From Gammaproteobacteria bacterium UBA2679 (GTDB lineage: Bacteria > Pseudomonadota > Gammaproteobacteria > Pseudomonadales > Oleiphilaceae), in NCBI GenBank assembly GCA_002354735.1, contig DEMD01000015.1, forward strand, positions 209,304 to 273,303: a stretch of 64,000 nucleotides of DNA, read 5' to 3'. This document shows positions 1-8,750 of this stretch, in pieces. Every line of letters begins with the position of its first letter. The stretch's first letter is position 1. The position numbers were made by a program, and so were the translations under genes. The notes under the pieces are model-generated. The model had not been told where the DNA came from. It did no database searches and saw only the letters and a list, made by a program, of their open reading frames with translations.

Positions 1-532
1 GCTGTTCCAGAAGCTCATGCTTGGAAATGACCCAGCCTGGTCGACTCATGAGGGCCCTCAGCAGACGAAACTCTGTTGCGGTGAGGACTTGCCAACCGTC
101 GGTCGTCTGGACCTGCTGTCTGTCACCGTCGAGTATGAATTTGCCGGCACTGAGTCGGTTCTCCGCGCGACCCTCACTACGGCGAACGAGGGCGTGAAGT
201 CTGGCCAGAAGTTCTTCTATATGAAAAGGCTTCGCCAGATAGTCGTCAGCGCCTGCTTTCAGACCATTGACCTTGTCTTGCCAGTCGCCTCGGGCAGTGA
301 GAAGCAGAACAGGCAACCGCTTGCCAGCTTCGCGCCATCGGCGAAGAACATCGAGACCATTGCCATCCGGCAAGCCTATATCGACGACGGCGACTTTGTA
401 ATCTTCCTGCAGGCCGAGCTGAAGCGCGCTTTGCGCGGACCCAACCTGATCAACTACGAAGCCGCCAGCCATGAGATTTCTGCAGGTAGTTCGTGCCAGC
501 ATCAAGTCATCTTCGACCAGTAGTAATCTCAT
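1..532 (-). CDS. OmpR/PhoP-family response regulator (3' end outside window)
   Basis: The first 177 codons of a two-component response regulator. The receiver domain is complete: acidic pocket VEDD at residues 6-9, phospho-acceptor Asp51 in VVDIGLPDGNG, the TAR motif and KPF near residue 101. The winged-helix DNA-binding domain starts near residue 120 and runs off the window. The stretch around TARGDWQDKVNGLKAGADDY and KPFHIEELLARL resembles PhoP and QseB/PmrA more than classical CopR, but the class cannot be settled on a fragment. The start is the ATG at 530-532. It is transcribed away from the copper operon, so it probably controls that operon; the cognate histidine kinase would lie to the left, outside the window. 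Confidence 0.93.
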   Translation of the reverse strand, partial: MRLLLVEDDLMLARTTCRNLMAGGFVVDQVGSAQSALQLGLQEDYKVAVVDIGLPDGNGLDVLRRWREAGKRLPVLLLTARGDWQDKVNGLKAGADDYLAKPFHIEELLARLHALVRRSEGRAENRLSAGKFILDGDRQQVQTTDGWQVLTATEFRLLRALMSRPGWVISKHELLEQ

Positions 533-600
533 TATGGATGACCAGTCAGATTGCGAAAGTGGCGGGTTCTGCGCCAGCTGAGCAGAATGCCTTACCAACC

Positions 601-681
601 TTAAACGAAACTGAATTCTATGACTTTACGCCGCTGTTAAGGAAAAATGAAATCACTTCGGCTTTCGGGAATTTAAGCGAA
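601..681. promoter_or_regulatory. Phased TTAA/TGAA direct repeats, candidate response-regulator operator
   Basis: Two 18-bp boxes at 601-618 and 637-654 share TTAANNNAAANTGAANTC. Each holds two TTAA/TGAA-like half-sites 11 bp apart, the geometry OmpR-family regulators usually read. A third, weaker copy (TTAAGCGAA) is at 673-681. The three starts are exactly 36 bp apart. They lie between the divergent regulator and the copper operon. The repeats are visible; their role as operators is inference. Confidence 0.4.
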
Positions 682-719
682 TTTACTTTGCACTGCAGGC
701 GGGAGTCTGCTAAAAATTG

Positions 720-1130
720 ATGATGAATCGTAGCGCAGCAAAGTTCTGGTTGGTACTCACATTGGTATTTCTGATGCCGATGCAGGTCTTTGCGGCCGGA
801 ATTCAGTGTCATACCGGTACGCAGCAGTCATCGAACATTGCTGGTTCACCGCATGCGCATACTGGCTCGGCAGACCACCTTTCCAATATCGATTCTGCTG
901 AGCTAGCCGACGACTCACATGCCCAAGGGGCACATGAGAAGAGTGTTCAGAAGCAGGCCCAGTGCATGCACTGCTCTCCATGCTGCGCGGGTTCCATTCT
1001 GATGCTCGATTCCGGATCAGATCTTTTCGAAGCCCGAGCGGTTCACGTCGGCTCTGATCCAACTTCGCTTTACGTGTATTCATTACTCCCTGCGCTTGAT
1101 CGCCCCCCTCGAACTACCTCCATTTCCTGA
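720..1130 (+). CDS. Small secreted His/Cys-rich protein of the copper island
   Basis: A 136-residue protein with a clear N-terminal signal peptide (KFWLVLTLVFLMPMQVFAAG). The mature part is rich in His and ends in a cysteine cluster, CMHCSPCC, that looks like a metal-binding site. Such small periplasmic proteins often open copper/metal operons (DUF2946-like proteins are the nearest type I know), but I do not recognise a firm family. I use the ATG at 720; an in-frame TTG at 717 and a second ATG at 723 are alternatives. GGGAG at 701-705 is a distant ribosome site. As the first gene facing the regulator, it probably responds to the regulator's signal. Confidence 0.65.
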   Translation: MMNRSAAKFWLVLTLVFLMPMQVFAAGIQCHTGTQQSSNIAGSPHAHTGSADHLSNIDSAELADDSHAQGAHEKSVQKQAQCMHCSPCCAGSILMLDSGSDLFEARAVHVGSDPTSLYVYSLLPALDRPPRTTSIS

Positions 1131-1207
1131 GTCTTGTCAAACGTAGATCCTCGGCTGGATTTTGATTGCCCTGCCGATATCTGAAGACGAAGTAATGTGA
1201 GGACCTC

Positions 1208-1561
1208 ATGTCTTTCAAATTTCATACCCGTATTGTCTACGGTTTATGTTTGCTTGGCCTTGGCGCCGCCGGGACAGTCTATGCCGAAGAGTCTTCCGTC
1301 GATTCTGAGGACAGCTGTGTCTGCGAAAGCTCTGCACACGAGGGCGTATCTGCGCACAAGAGCGTAGCAGTCATCGACAACTGGAAGCCCGTCTTCGCTG
1401 ACTACGAAGCTTTCAATGAACAGCCAGTGTTGTCTTGGGAGCGACTCAACGAGCGCGTCGGAGAAATTGGGGGCTGGCGCGTTTACGCGATGGAGCCCTA
1501 TGAAGACGATGAAGAGATGTCTTCTGAAGAGATGCCTTCAGATGGAGGTGATCACCAATGA
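1208..1561 (+). CDS. Small exported acidic protein of unknown function
   Basis: A 117-residue protein with a signal peptide ending near AGTVYA. The mature protein is short and acidic, with an early CVC motif, scattered His, and a Glu/Asp/Met-rich tail (DDEEMSSEEMPSDGGDHQ) that could bind metal. No family is recognised. A GAGGACC ribosome site lies just before the ATG. Its stop overlaps the start of the TolC-type gene in ATGA, so the two are likely translated together, and I infer a role in the same copper export or oxidation pathway. It could also act as a small periplasmic chaperone for the efflux or oxidase proteins. Confidence 0.7.
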   Translation: MSFKFHTRIVYGLCLLGLGAAGTVYAEESSVDSEDSCVCESSAHEGVSAHKSVAVIDNWKPVFADYEAFNEQPVLSWERLNERVGEIGGWRVYAMEPYEDDEEMSSEEMPSDGGDHQ

Positions 1562-2979
1562 ATACGCTCAGACCACTCCGTCCTGCGCTGCTACTTGCCA
1601 TAGTCATTGCCAGTGGTTGCGCCTCGGTCGATATTTCTGAATCAGTCAAGCAGACCAATGACCGCGCGAGCGCTTTCACTGGTGGTGAGCTGCAACTTGG
1701 CACAACAGACGAACAGCGATCAGACATGCAGGCCGCTGCAACTGAACTGCTGACGCAGCCCCTTGGCGAAGCTGAGGCAGTTCGAGTTGCCCTGTTGAAC
1801 AGTCCGCGTATGCAGTTGCTCGTTGCCCGGTACTGGGCAAACGCCGCAGCCATTGCCGATGAAGGCCGCATACCGAACCCTGTTTTTGCCTTTGAGCGCA
1901 TCGAGGTCGGTGATGAGCTCGAAATCACCCGCGCATTGTCGATTGGACTGATCGATATCCTCACTTATCCACAACGCTACGACCGTGCCCAACAGGCCCT
2001 GGCAGCTGCTCAGCTTGGATTGACTTCGACAGTGATCGGAGAAGTCACTGCTGTTCGTCAGGCATGGGTACAGGCCGTGGGTGCGCGTGAGCGTCTCGGG
2101 TATGCCGAGCAGGTGTACCAAAGCGGTGAGGCAAGTGCCGAACTGGCCCAGCGTATGAAAGCCGCCGGTAACTTCAGTGAACTGGCGCGAGCCCGTCAGC
2201 AGGTGTTTTATTCTGATGCTGCGACGTCGCTGGCAAACGCCCGGCATGAGGCACTGCGTGCCCGCGAATCACTGGTGCAAGTCCTGGGTCTTACAGAAAA
2301 GCAGTATGGCGCTCTGAAATTACCAGACAGGCTACCGAAAGTACCTGACGCGCCGGTCAATGCCGAGGCCATAGGCACCATGGCGGTCGAAGAACGGCTT
2401 GATGTGCAAATGGCTAAAGCGGAGTTTGAAGCCGCCGCAGAAGCCCAAGGCTTCACACTATTGACCAGCTTTACCGACATCGAAGTGGGGGCCATTCGTG
2501 AGACTGCCTTCGGAGACGAAGGGCGCGAGTCCGCCTGGGGCTACGAGTTCGAATTGACCCTGCCGCTGTTCAACTGGGGCGGGATGGCCAGGGAAGCCAT
2601 GAACGCCAGGACACTGGCTGCGGCAAATAATCTCGAGCTCACGCTGCGTAAGGTCAGCTCCGAACTTCGAGAGCAGTATTCGACCTATCGCAGCGCTTAC
2701 GATATCGCGCTGCACTACCGCACCAATGTGATTCCGCTGCGACAGAAAATCATGGATGAATCAGTGCTGCGCTATAACGGCATGATTATCGGTGTCTTCG
2801 AATTATTGGCAGATTACCGAAGTCACGTCGCCGCGGTGGTTTCGGCAATCAATGCGAATCAGGCCTTCTGGATGGCCGAGGCGGGCCTGAAGTCGGCGCG
2901 CGCTGGCGTATCCATGGGTGCCGCTTCATCTTTTTCCGATCAACCCAATGCTCCCGGAGGTGACGATGAAGGTCACTGA
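1558..2979 (+). CDS. TolC-family outer-membrane lipoprotein (metal efflux)
   Basis: A 473-residue outer-membrane efflux-family protein. The N-terminal signal ends in a lipobox (VIASGC, Cys21), as in CusC-type factors. The rest is long Ala/Leu/Glu-rich helices in two repeats, typical of the TolC periplasmic barrel. No RND pump or membrane-fusion partner is present in the window. That fits copper operons in which a lone TolC-like protein sits next to multicopper oxidases; it may pair with a pump encoded elsewhere. It overlaps the previous gene by 4 bp and the next by 14 bp, so coupling is expected. The C-terminus ends GGDDEGH. Confidence 0.85.
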   Translation: MNTLRPLRPALLLAIVIASGCASVDISESVKQTNDRASAFTGGELQLGTTDEQRSDMQAAATELLTQPLGEAEAVRVALLNSPRMQLLVARYWANAAAIADEGRIPNPVFAFERIEVGDELEITRALSIGLIDILTYPQRYDRAQQALAAAQLGLTSTVIGEVTAVRQAWVQAVGARERLGYAEQVYQSGEASAELAQRMKAAGNFSELARARQQVFYSDAATSLANARHEALRARESLVQVLGLTEKQYGALKLPDRLPKVPDAPVNAEAIGTMAVEERLDVQMAKAEFEAAAEAQGFTLLTSFTDIEVGAIRETAFGDEGRESAWGYEFELTLPLFNWGGMAREAMNARTLAAANNLELTLRKVSSELREQYSTYRSAYDIALHYRTNVIPLRQKIMDESVLRYNGMIIGVFELLADYRSHVAAVVSAINANQAFWMAEAGLKSARAGVSMGAASSFSDQPNAPGGDDEGH

Positions 2980-4423
2980 TCAGCGTCAACTGGCCGCCGC
3001 AGCGGCACAACGACGAGACTTTCTGAAATTTGCCAGCATGACTGGCGGTATGGTCGCTGCTGCAGGCGTCAGCAGGGTAGCCATGTCGGCATTGCCTGAG
3101 CCTGTGATTCAGACCAGTACCGATACCATGCCACCGCTCGTTCCTGAAACAGGACGCCCTTACAATCCGGTCGTCACGCTCAATAGCTGGACACTGCCCT
3201 GGCGCATGAAGAACGGCGTGAAGGAATTTCACCTTGTCGCCGAGCCCGTGGTACGTGAAATGACGCCCGGTTTCAAGGCGCATCTCTGGGGGTACAACGG
3301 CCAGTCGCCAGGTCCAACCATCGAAGTAGTTGAAGGCGACCGGGTGCGCATCTTTGTGACGAATCGTCTGCCGGAGCATACCAGTGTGCATTGGCACGGC
3401 CAGCGTCTGCCAAACGGTATGGATGGGGTGACAGGGCTGACGCAGCCAGCCATTCCCGCCGGCAAGACCTTTGTCTATGAATTCATGGCCAGACGGCCTG
3501 GTACCTTCATGTACCACCCACACGCCGACGAAATGACACAGATGGCCATGGGCATGATGGGCTTCTGGGTAACCCATCCAAAGGGCAAGCATCCGCTCAT
3601 CGATCCGGTCGATCGAGACTTCTGCATCATGCTCAATGCCTATGACATCGATCCTGGCAGTTATACGCCGAAGATCATGACCATGCTCGACTTCAATCTG
3701 TGGTCGTGGAACAGCCGAATCTTTCCGGGAATCGATTCACTCAACGTGCGTCATAACGACCGGGTGCGCATCCGTGTCGGTAACCTCACCATGACCAATC
3801 ACCCCATGCATCTGCACGGTCATGAATTCGAGGTCACTGGCACCGATGGCGGGCCAACCCCGAAGGGCTCGCGCTGGCCCGAAGTCACTGCCGACGTAGC
3901 CGTCGGGCAGATGCGGCAGATCGAATTCCTGGCCGATGAGGAAGGCGATTGGGCGTTTCATTGCCACAAGAGCCATCACACCATGAACGCCATGGGCCAC
4001 GATGTGCCTACGCTTATTGGTGTCGATCATACCGGCCTGACGAAAAAGATTACCCAGCTGATTCCGGATTATATGGTCATGGGTGAGCGCGGCATGGCGG
4101 ATATGGCTGAGATGGATATGCCGATTCCAGAAAATACTGCGCGGATGATGACCGGGGAAGGCCAGTTCGGCTCTGTGGAGATGGGCGGCATGTTCAGCAT
4201 GGTCAAGGTTCGCAAGAATCAGCCGAGAGGCGATTACAGCGATCCAGGCTTTTACGATCATCCTAAAGGTACGGTGGCCTACGAGTTTGAGGGGGAGGTG
4301 CCTGTGGCTAGTCGGTCAAACGACGCAGGTGCATCTGCGATGAGCCCCGTCCAGAAACCGTCAAAAGACATTGAGGTCAAGGTACGAAAACCGGGTGCAG
4401 ATGCAGGTAGCCATGAACACTAA
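2966..4423 (+). CDS. Multicopper oxidase, short copper-oxidase type
   Basis: A 485-residue periplasmic multicopper oxidase, probably oxidising Cu(I) to Cu(II). A Tat-type signal (QRRDFLK near residues 15-21) precedes a hydrophobic stretch. Copper ligand motifs are intact: HWHG near residue 142, YHPHAD, HPMHLHGHEFE and the type-1/trinuclear segment HCHKSHHTMNAMG. Met-rich segments follow (MADMAEMDM, MMTGEG), and the protein ends in HEH. The start is set by GGAGG at 2956-2960, five bases before the ATG; an upstream in-frame start would bury the gene in its neighbour. It is distinct from the longer CopA at 5.4 kb, so the operon has two oxidases of different architecture. Confidence 0.9.
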   Translation: MKVTDQRQLAAAAAQRRDFLKFASMTGGMVAAAGVSRVAMSALPEPVIQTSTDTMPPLVPETGRPYNPVVTLNSWTLPWRMKNGVKEFHLVAEPVVREMTPGFKAHLWGYNGQSPGPTIEVVEGDRVRIFVTNRLPEHTSVHWHGQRLPNGMDGVTGLTQPAIPAGKTFVYEFMARRPGTFMYHPHADEMTQMAMGMMGFWVTHPKGKHPLIDPVDRDFCIMLNAYDIDPGSYTPKIMTMLDFNLWSWNSRIFPGIDSLNVRHNDRVRIRVGNLTMTNHPMHLHGHEFEVTGTDGGPTPKGSRWPEVTADVAVGQMRQIEFLADEEGDWAFHCHKSHHTMNAMGHDVPTLIGVDHTGLTKKITQLIPDYMVMGERGMADMAEMDMPIPENTARMMTGEGQFGSVEMGGMFSMVKVRKNQPRGDYSDPGFYDHPKGTVAYEFEGEVPVASRSNDAGASAMSPVQKPSKDIEVKVRKPGADAGSHEH

Positions 4424-4456
4424 AAGTAAACCAATGTTGTGAAAAGGGAGTAAGTC

Positions 4457-4963
4457 ATGTTTAAAAGTATGATTGGTCAATTGAAGTGCGCGGCGCCGCT
4501 TTTTTTGGTGTTAGGAAGCTCATTGGTGGCGGCCCACGGCGACAAGCATAAGGCTGAAGCCAGTGGACCTGTTGACAAGACCCAGCAGATCTGGGGTGTG
4601 GCTGCTGATGCGGGCAAGAGCGACAAGACGATCACAATGGCGCTGTCCGATAACATGCGTTTCTCGCCATCCAAGGTCACTGTCCAGGAAGGAGATACAG
4701 TGACTTTCAAACTCAAGAACGACGGCGCCATCATGCACGAATTCGTGCTCGGCACCAAAGAGACTCTCGAGGAGCATGCTGCGCTGATGGTGAAATTTCC
4801 AGGCATGGAGCACAGCGAACCTTATATGGCTCACGTACCCCCGGGAGAAACTCGAGAGGTAAACTGGACCTTCAACAAGCCTGGTGAATTCGATTTCGCC
4901 TGTTTGATCGCAGGCCATTATCAGGCCGGCATGGTTGGAACAGTCACTGTCGAAGTTAAATAA
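4457..4963 (+). CDS. Periplasmic cupredoxin, CopI-like
   Basis: A 168-residue secreted blue-copper-type protein. After a signal peptide comes a His-rich start (AAHGDKHK), then a single cupredoxin domain at about residues 55-168. Likely type-1 ligands are His in AIMHEF and Cys/His/Met in ACLIAGHYQAGM. It resembles the copper-tolerance protein CopI. GGGAG precedes the ATG. It lies between two multicopper oxidases and a CusF-like gene, so it probably carries or buffers periplasmic copper, or passes electrons from the oxidases. The exact role is inferred from family and context. Confidence 0.85.
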   Translation: MFKSMIGQLKCAAPLFLVLGSSLVAAHGDKHKAEASGPVDKTQQIWGVAADAGKSDKTITMALSDNMRFSPSKVTVQEGDTVTFKLKNDGAIMHEFVLGTKETLEEHAALMVKFPGMEHSEPYMAHVPPGETREVNWTFNKPGEFDFACLIAGHYQAGMVGTVTVEVK

Positions 4964-5006
4964 ATAAATCATTCATTCAGATCGATTCAACGAAAGGACA
5001 TCAGCA

Positions 5007-5423
5007 ATGACTATCAAGCATTTTGTATTGGCAAGCGCAATTCTGACAGTTTCACTGGCTAACACTTTTGCAGTCGCCGATTCCGGTCACGGCCATGACA
5101 AAGCCATGAAGAAGGAAGGCGGTATGATGATGGAAGACGGCAAGATGATGGAAGGCGACATGGGCAAAATGGACGGCATGATGAAAGACAAGCATGCCGA
5201 CGCCATGACCAAGGGAACCCTCCGCAAGGTGGATGCCGAAGCTCGAACCCTCACCATCAAGCACGGCCCTATCAAGAACCTGGGTATGCCGCCAATGACC
5301 ATGGTTTTTCAGACTGAAGACAGTGTCGATCTGAGCGAGCTGGAAGTTGGCGACAAGGTGGAGTTCAAGGTCGTCGACAAGAGCGGCAAGATGACGGTAA
5401 CTGAAATCAAAGCAGCAAACTGA
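5007..5423 (+). CDS. Met-rich CusF-like periplasmic copper-binding protein
   Basis: A 138-residue exported protein. The signal peptide ends near NTFAVA. Residues 25-65 are a Met/Lys/His/Asp-rich linker (GGMMMEDGKMMEGDMGK) suited to Cu(I). The C-terminal 70 residues form a CusF-type OB fold with the ligands His in IKHGPI and Met in MPPMTM. The Trp that caps copper in E. coli CusF is Met here (NLGMPPMTM), whereas the decayed cusF copy at 13.1 kb keeps Trp. It is probably a periplasmic copper chaperone for the surrounding oxidases and TolC-type factor. Confidence 0.88.
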   Translation: MTIKHFVLASAILTVSLANTFAVADSGHGHDKAMKKEGGMMMEDGKMMEGDMGKMDGMMKDKHADAMTKGTLRKVDAEARTLTIKHGPIKNLGMPPMTMVFQTEDSVDLSELEVGDKVEFKVVDKSGKMTVTEIKAAN

Positions 5424-5442
5424 GGATAGGAGGGTACCAACA

Positions 5443-7245
5443 GTGAATCGACGATCATCGCTCGCAGACCCTCATCGCCGGGAGCTGCTCAGAATGGCGG
5501 GGGCTGGTTTTTTTCTCACCGGCATCAACAGCGTTCTGCCTTTGCCTGCCTGGGCTGCCACTGCTGCGCAGGGGCTGGCCACACATGAGATCAAGGATAG
5601 GTATGATCTCACGGTGGGCTATGCGCCGCTCACGATTGACGGCCGGCAGTCCAGGGCTACTGCCATTAACGGCACTGTGCCAGCGCCGTTAATCAGACTG
5701 CGGGAGGGTGACTTCATCAATCTCAATGTGACCAATGAGCTCGATGATGACAGCTCGATTCACTGGCATGGCATTCTCGTGCCCTTCCCAATGGATGGGG
5801 TGCCCGGCATCAACTTCAAAGGTATTCCTCCCGGGGATACCTATCACTACAAGTACCGTCTCAAGCAGGCAGGAACCTATTGGTATCACAGCCACAGCCG
5901 GTTCCAGGAACAGACCGGCATGTATGGTCCTCTGATCATCGAGCCCAGAGAGCCGGAGCCGTTCAAGTATCAGCGTGACCACGTAGTCGTGCTCTCCGAC
6001 TGGGCTTTCGAGGATCCTGAAACTATCTTCCGCAACATCAATCTTGCTGGCGATTACTACAATTTTCAGCGCCGTACAGTAGGCGACTTCTTCGACGAAG
6101 TCAGCCGCAAAGGCCTGGGCGACGCAATTGCAGACCGCGCGGCCTGGGGCAAGATGCGCATGATGCCTGTCGATCTGGCGGATGTGACGGGTCATGCTTA
6201 CACCTATCTCATGAACGGCAACTCGCCCGATATGAACTGGACTGGTCTGTTCGAGCCCGGAGAGACAATTCGCCTCCGATTCATCAACGCCTCCGCGATG
6301 AGCACCTTTGATGTGCGGATCCCGGGACTCGACATGACTGTGGTCATGGTCGACGGTAAGCCAGTCAAGCCAGTCGAGTTTCATGAGTTCAGAATTGGTG
6401 TGGCCGAGACCTACGATGTGCTCGTCCGTCCAACCGCCGAACAGGCATTCACCATCTTCGCTGAGTCACTCGATCGTAGTGGCTTCGCCCGCGGTACACT
6501 GGCCCCGGAAGCCAACATGACGGCAGCGGTTCCGGCGCTGCGGCCAAGGCCGGTGCGGGATCTGGCTGATATTGGCATGGGCATGATGGATGACATGCAG
6601 CCTGGGGATGAGTGGGACGGCCCGGATGGCAAAAAGGAGATGAAGAAAGGTGGCATGAAGAAAATGCCCAGCATGAAAGGTATGAAAGAGGGTGACACCG
6701 CCGTGCCAGGACCAAACGGTCCCACACCTTTCAAGCCAGACAAGAGCAATACCAATGTCGCTATGGTCATCTCCAATCCACAGGATCGCCTCGGTGAGCC
6801 TGGCATCGGTCTCGGTGACGATGGCTGGAAGGTACTGACGTACAAGGATCTGAGATCAGCAGCCCCACAGCCCTATAAGGCTGAGATAGATCGTGAAATG
6901 ACCATCAATATTACCGCGAACATGGAACGCTACATGTTCTCCTTTGATGGCAAGAAATTCAGCGAGCACGATGGGCCCTATCTTTTCAAACATAACGAGC
7001 GATTGCGCCTATGGATGGTGAATCACACCATGATGGAGCACCCGATTCACCTCCACGGTATGTGGATGCAGCTTGAAAATGGCGGCAGCAATGACGAGAT
7101 TCCGTTCAAGCACACTGTGTTGGTAAAGCCCGGAGAGAAACTGGCAGTTAGGATAACGCCGATCGAAAAGGGCGACTGGGCCTTTCACTGCCATCTTCTG
7201 TATCACCTGGAGGCAGGGATGTTTCAGGTCATGCGTGTGGCATAA
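5443..7245 (+). CDS. copA: Copper-resistance multicopper oxidase CopA
   Basis: A 600-residue CopA/PcoA-family oxidase. A Tat signal (HRRELLRMAGAGFF) directs the folded protein to the periplasm. All four copper motifs are intact: HWHG, YWYHSHS, HPIHLHG and HCHLLYHLEAGM. Residues about 385-430 are a Met/Lys/Gly-rich insert typical of CopA, thought to collect Cu(I). The start is GTG with AGGAGG at 5428-5433, nine bases upstream. CopB follows 9 bp after the stop, the classical copAB order. The family oxidises Cu(I) and sequesters copper in the periplasm. Confidence 0.96.
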   Translation: MNRRSSLADPHRRELLRMAGAGFFLTGINSVLPLPAWAATAAQGLATHEIKDRYDLTVGYAPLTIDGRQSRATAINGTVPAPLIRLREGDFINLNVTNELDDDSSIHWHGILVPFPMDGVPGINFKGIPPGDTYHYKYRLKQAGTYWYHSHSRFQEQTGMYGPLIIEPREPEPFKYQRDHVVVLSDWAFEDPETIFRNINLAGDYYNFQRRTVGDFFDEVSRKGLGDAIADRAAWGKMRMMPVDLADVTGHAYTYLMNGNSPDMNWTGLFEPGETIRLRFINASAMSTFDVRIPGLDMTVVMVDGKPVKPVEFHEFRIGVAETYDVLVRPTAEQAFTIFAESLDRSGFARGTLAPEANMTAAVPALRPRPVRDLADIGMGMMDDMQPGDEWDGPDGKKEMKKGGMKKMPSMKGMKEGDTAVPGPNGPTPFKPDKSNTNVAMVISNPQDRLGEPGIGLGDDGWKVLTYKDLRSAAPQPYKAEIDREMTINITANMERYMFSFDGKKFSEHDGPYLFKHNERLRLWMVNHTMMEHPIHLHGMWMQLENGGSNDEIPFKHTVLVKPGEKLAVRITPIEKGDWAFHCHLLYHLEAGMFQVMRVA

Positions 7246-7254
7246 AGGAGAATC

Positions 7255-8133
7255 ATGATGAAAAACTGGACAGCTGCAATTTTCGCGGTTCTCCCTTTGG
7301 CTACCTTCGCCACTCATGCCGTGTGGGCTGACGAGCGAACAGGAGAGGTACCCAACGCGGCGATCACGGCGCCGCTACCGGAGGACTATGACGATACACC
7401 AGCGCCACCGCCTGAGGGTAAGGCCATTCGTAAGATGGCTGTGGATGAGCCTGGCAAAGCGGCTGGTAATTTCGGAACCCTGCCGGTCCAAGACGATGGC
7501 ATCTTCGCAACGCTCGTCTTCGACCGCTTCGAGCACCGTTTTCAGGATGGGCCTGATATGGCGCTCTGGGATCTCACCGGCTGGGTCGGTGAAGATTACA
7601 ACAAGCTGTATATCGAAAGCGAAGGCACTGCCGATACTGAGAAGGGTGGTGTCGAGGAGGCTGAACTGGAACTCCTCTATGGTCGCAATATCGCCAGTTT
7701 CTGGGATCTGCAGGCAGGCCTGCGACACGATTTCATTCCCGGCAAGGCTGATCGCGATTTTCTGGCCTTTGGTGTGCAGGGGCTCGCGCCCTACTGGTTC
7801 GAAGTCGATGCCACCGCCTACATCAGCGATGAAGGTGATGTGTCTGCCATTTTCGAAGTGGAGTACAGCATGCGGCTGACCCAGCGGCTCTATCTGCAGC
7901 CACGATTCGAAACCTCGCTTGCCTTGCAGACCGTAGAGGCCTACAACATTGGCTCAGGCGTCAACAGTTTCGAACTCGGGCTACGTATGGGCTATGAGAT
8001 CATACGGCGTTTTGCGCCCTATATCGGCGTCGAGTGGGAGCAGAACGTTGGCTCTACCAAAAACATGCTCGAAAAAGCAGGTGAGGATACGAGCAAGACG
8101 GCGGCTGTTGCCGGTCTGCGCTTCTGGTTCTGA
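7255..8133 (+). CDS. copB: Copper-resistance outer-membrane protein CopB
   Basis: A 292-residue CopB/PcoB-family protein. A signal peptide ends at HAVWA. A short acidic/proline-rich segment precedes a beta-barrel-like region from about residue 80, with alternating amphipathic strands (WDLTGWVGEDYNKLYIESEG, LYLQPRFETSL) and a C-terminal aromatic residue (LRFWF) typical of outer-membrane insertion. The His/Met-rich N-terminal repeat of some CopB proteins is almost absent here. It lies directly behind copA with AAAGGAG before the ATG, so the pair is co-transcribed. It is expected to bind or pass copper at the outer membrane. Confidence 0.94.
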   Translation: MMKNWTAAIFAVLPLATFATHAVWADERTGEVPNAAITAPLPEDYDDTPAPPPEGKAIRKMAVDEPGKAAGNFGTLPVQDDGIFATLVFDRFEHRFQDGPDMALWDLTGWVGEDYNKLYIESEGTADTEKGGVEEAELELLYGRNIASFWDLQAGLRHDFIPGKADRDFLAFGVQGLAPYWFEVDATAYISDEGDVSAIFEVEYSMRLTQRLYLQPRFETSLALQTVEAYNIGSGVNSFELGLRMGYEIIRRFAPYIGVEWEQNVGSTKNMLEKAGEDTSKTAAVAGLRFWF

Positions 8134-8212
8134 AGTATATGTGCCGTCTTCATCCACCATTGAGCGAAGGCCGTATCTGCTGAGGCAATACGGTTTCGAA
8201 GCAGAGGAACGA

Positions 8213-8722
8213 ATGACTGCAATCAAGGCAATTCTCGGACTGCTCATAGTCGTTGTGATCGGTATCGTCGGCTTCGCCTACTCTGGCCTCTACAACGTGG
8301 CCGCAGACGAGCCGCACTTCGGCGTCACGCGCTGGCTTCTTAATACCACAATGGCTCGCTCGATCGCCGTTCGTGATGACGATATCGTAGCGCCCGATAA
8401 TCTCGAATCGAGCGCCAGGATAGACCGTGGAGCTCAGATGTATGCCCGCATCTGCGCTGGCTGTCATCTAGGGCCTGGTGTCGACCCTACTGCCATACAC
8501 GTCGGGATGAAACCGCAGCCACCGCGGCTGAAGGAGCACATTGAGCATCACGCCCCAGCCAGCCTGTTCTGGATCATCAAGCACGGTATCAAAATGTCAG
8601 GCATGCCTGCGCTTGGTCTCAGTTTTGATGACGATCAGCTTTGGGATATCGTCGCTTTCTTACAGACCTTGCCTGAGCTTGATGCTCAACAGTATCGGCA
8701 GCAGACAGTTGGTGCGGAATAA
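8213..8722 (+). CDS. Membrane-anchored c-type cytochrome
   Basis: A 169-residue class I cytochrome c. An N-terminal membrane helix (residues 5-24) anchors it with the haem domain in the periplasm. The haem motif is CAGCH and the likely distal ligand is in KMSGMPALG. The ATG at 8213 has AGAGG a few bases upstream; an earlier in-frame start would overlap copB. In the copper operon it may accept electrons from the multicopper oxidases or cupredoxin, but this is inference. A cytochrome c of this form is not part of the classical copABCD set. Confidence 0.88.
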   Translation: MTAIKAILGLLIVVVIGIVGFAYSGLYNVAADEPHFGVTRWLLNTTMARSIAVRDDDIVAPDNLESSARIDRGAQMYARICAGCHLGPGVDPTAIHVGMKPQPPRLKEHIEHHAPASLFWIIKHGIKMSGMPALGLSFDDDQLWDIVAFLQTLPELDAQQYRQQTVGAE

Positions 8723-8750
8723 GGGTTCGGCTACAGCGGCTCTAGTCTTG

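Noticed and set aside
688..716. TTGCAC-17-TAAAAA promoter-like match
   Set aside because: Transcription would start at or past the ATG at 720, leaving no ribosome site.
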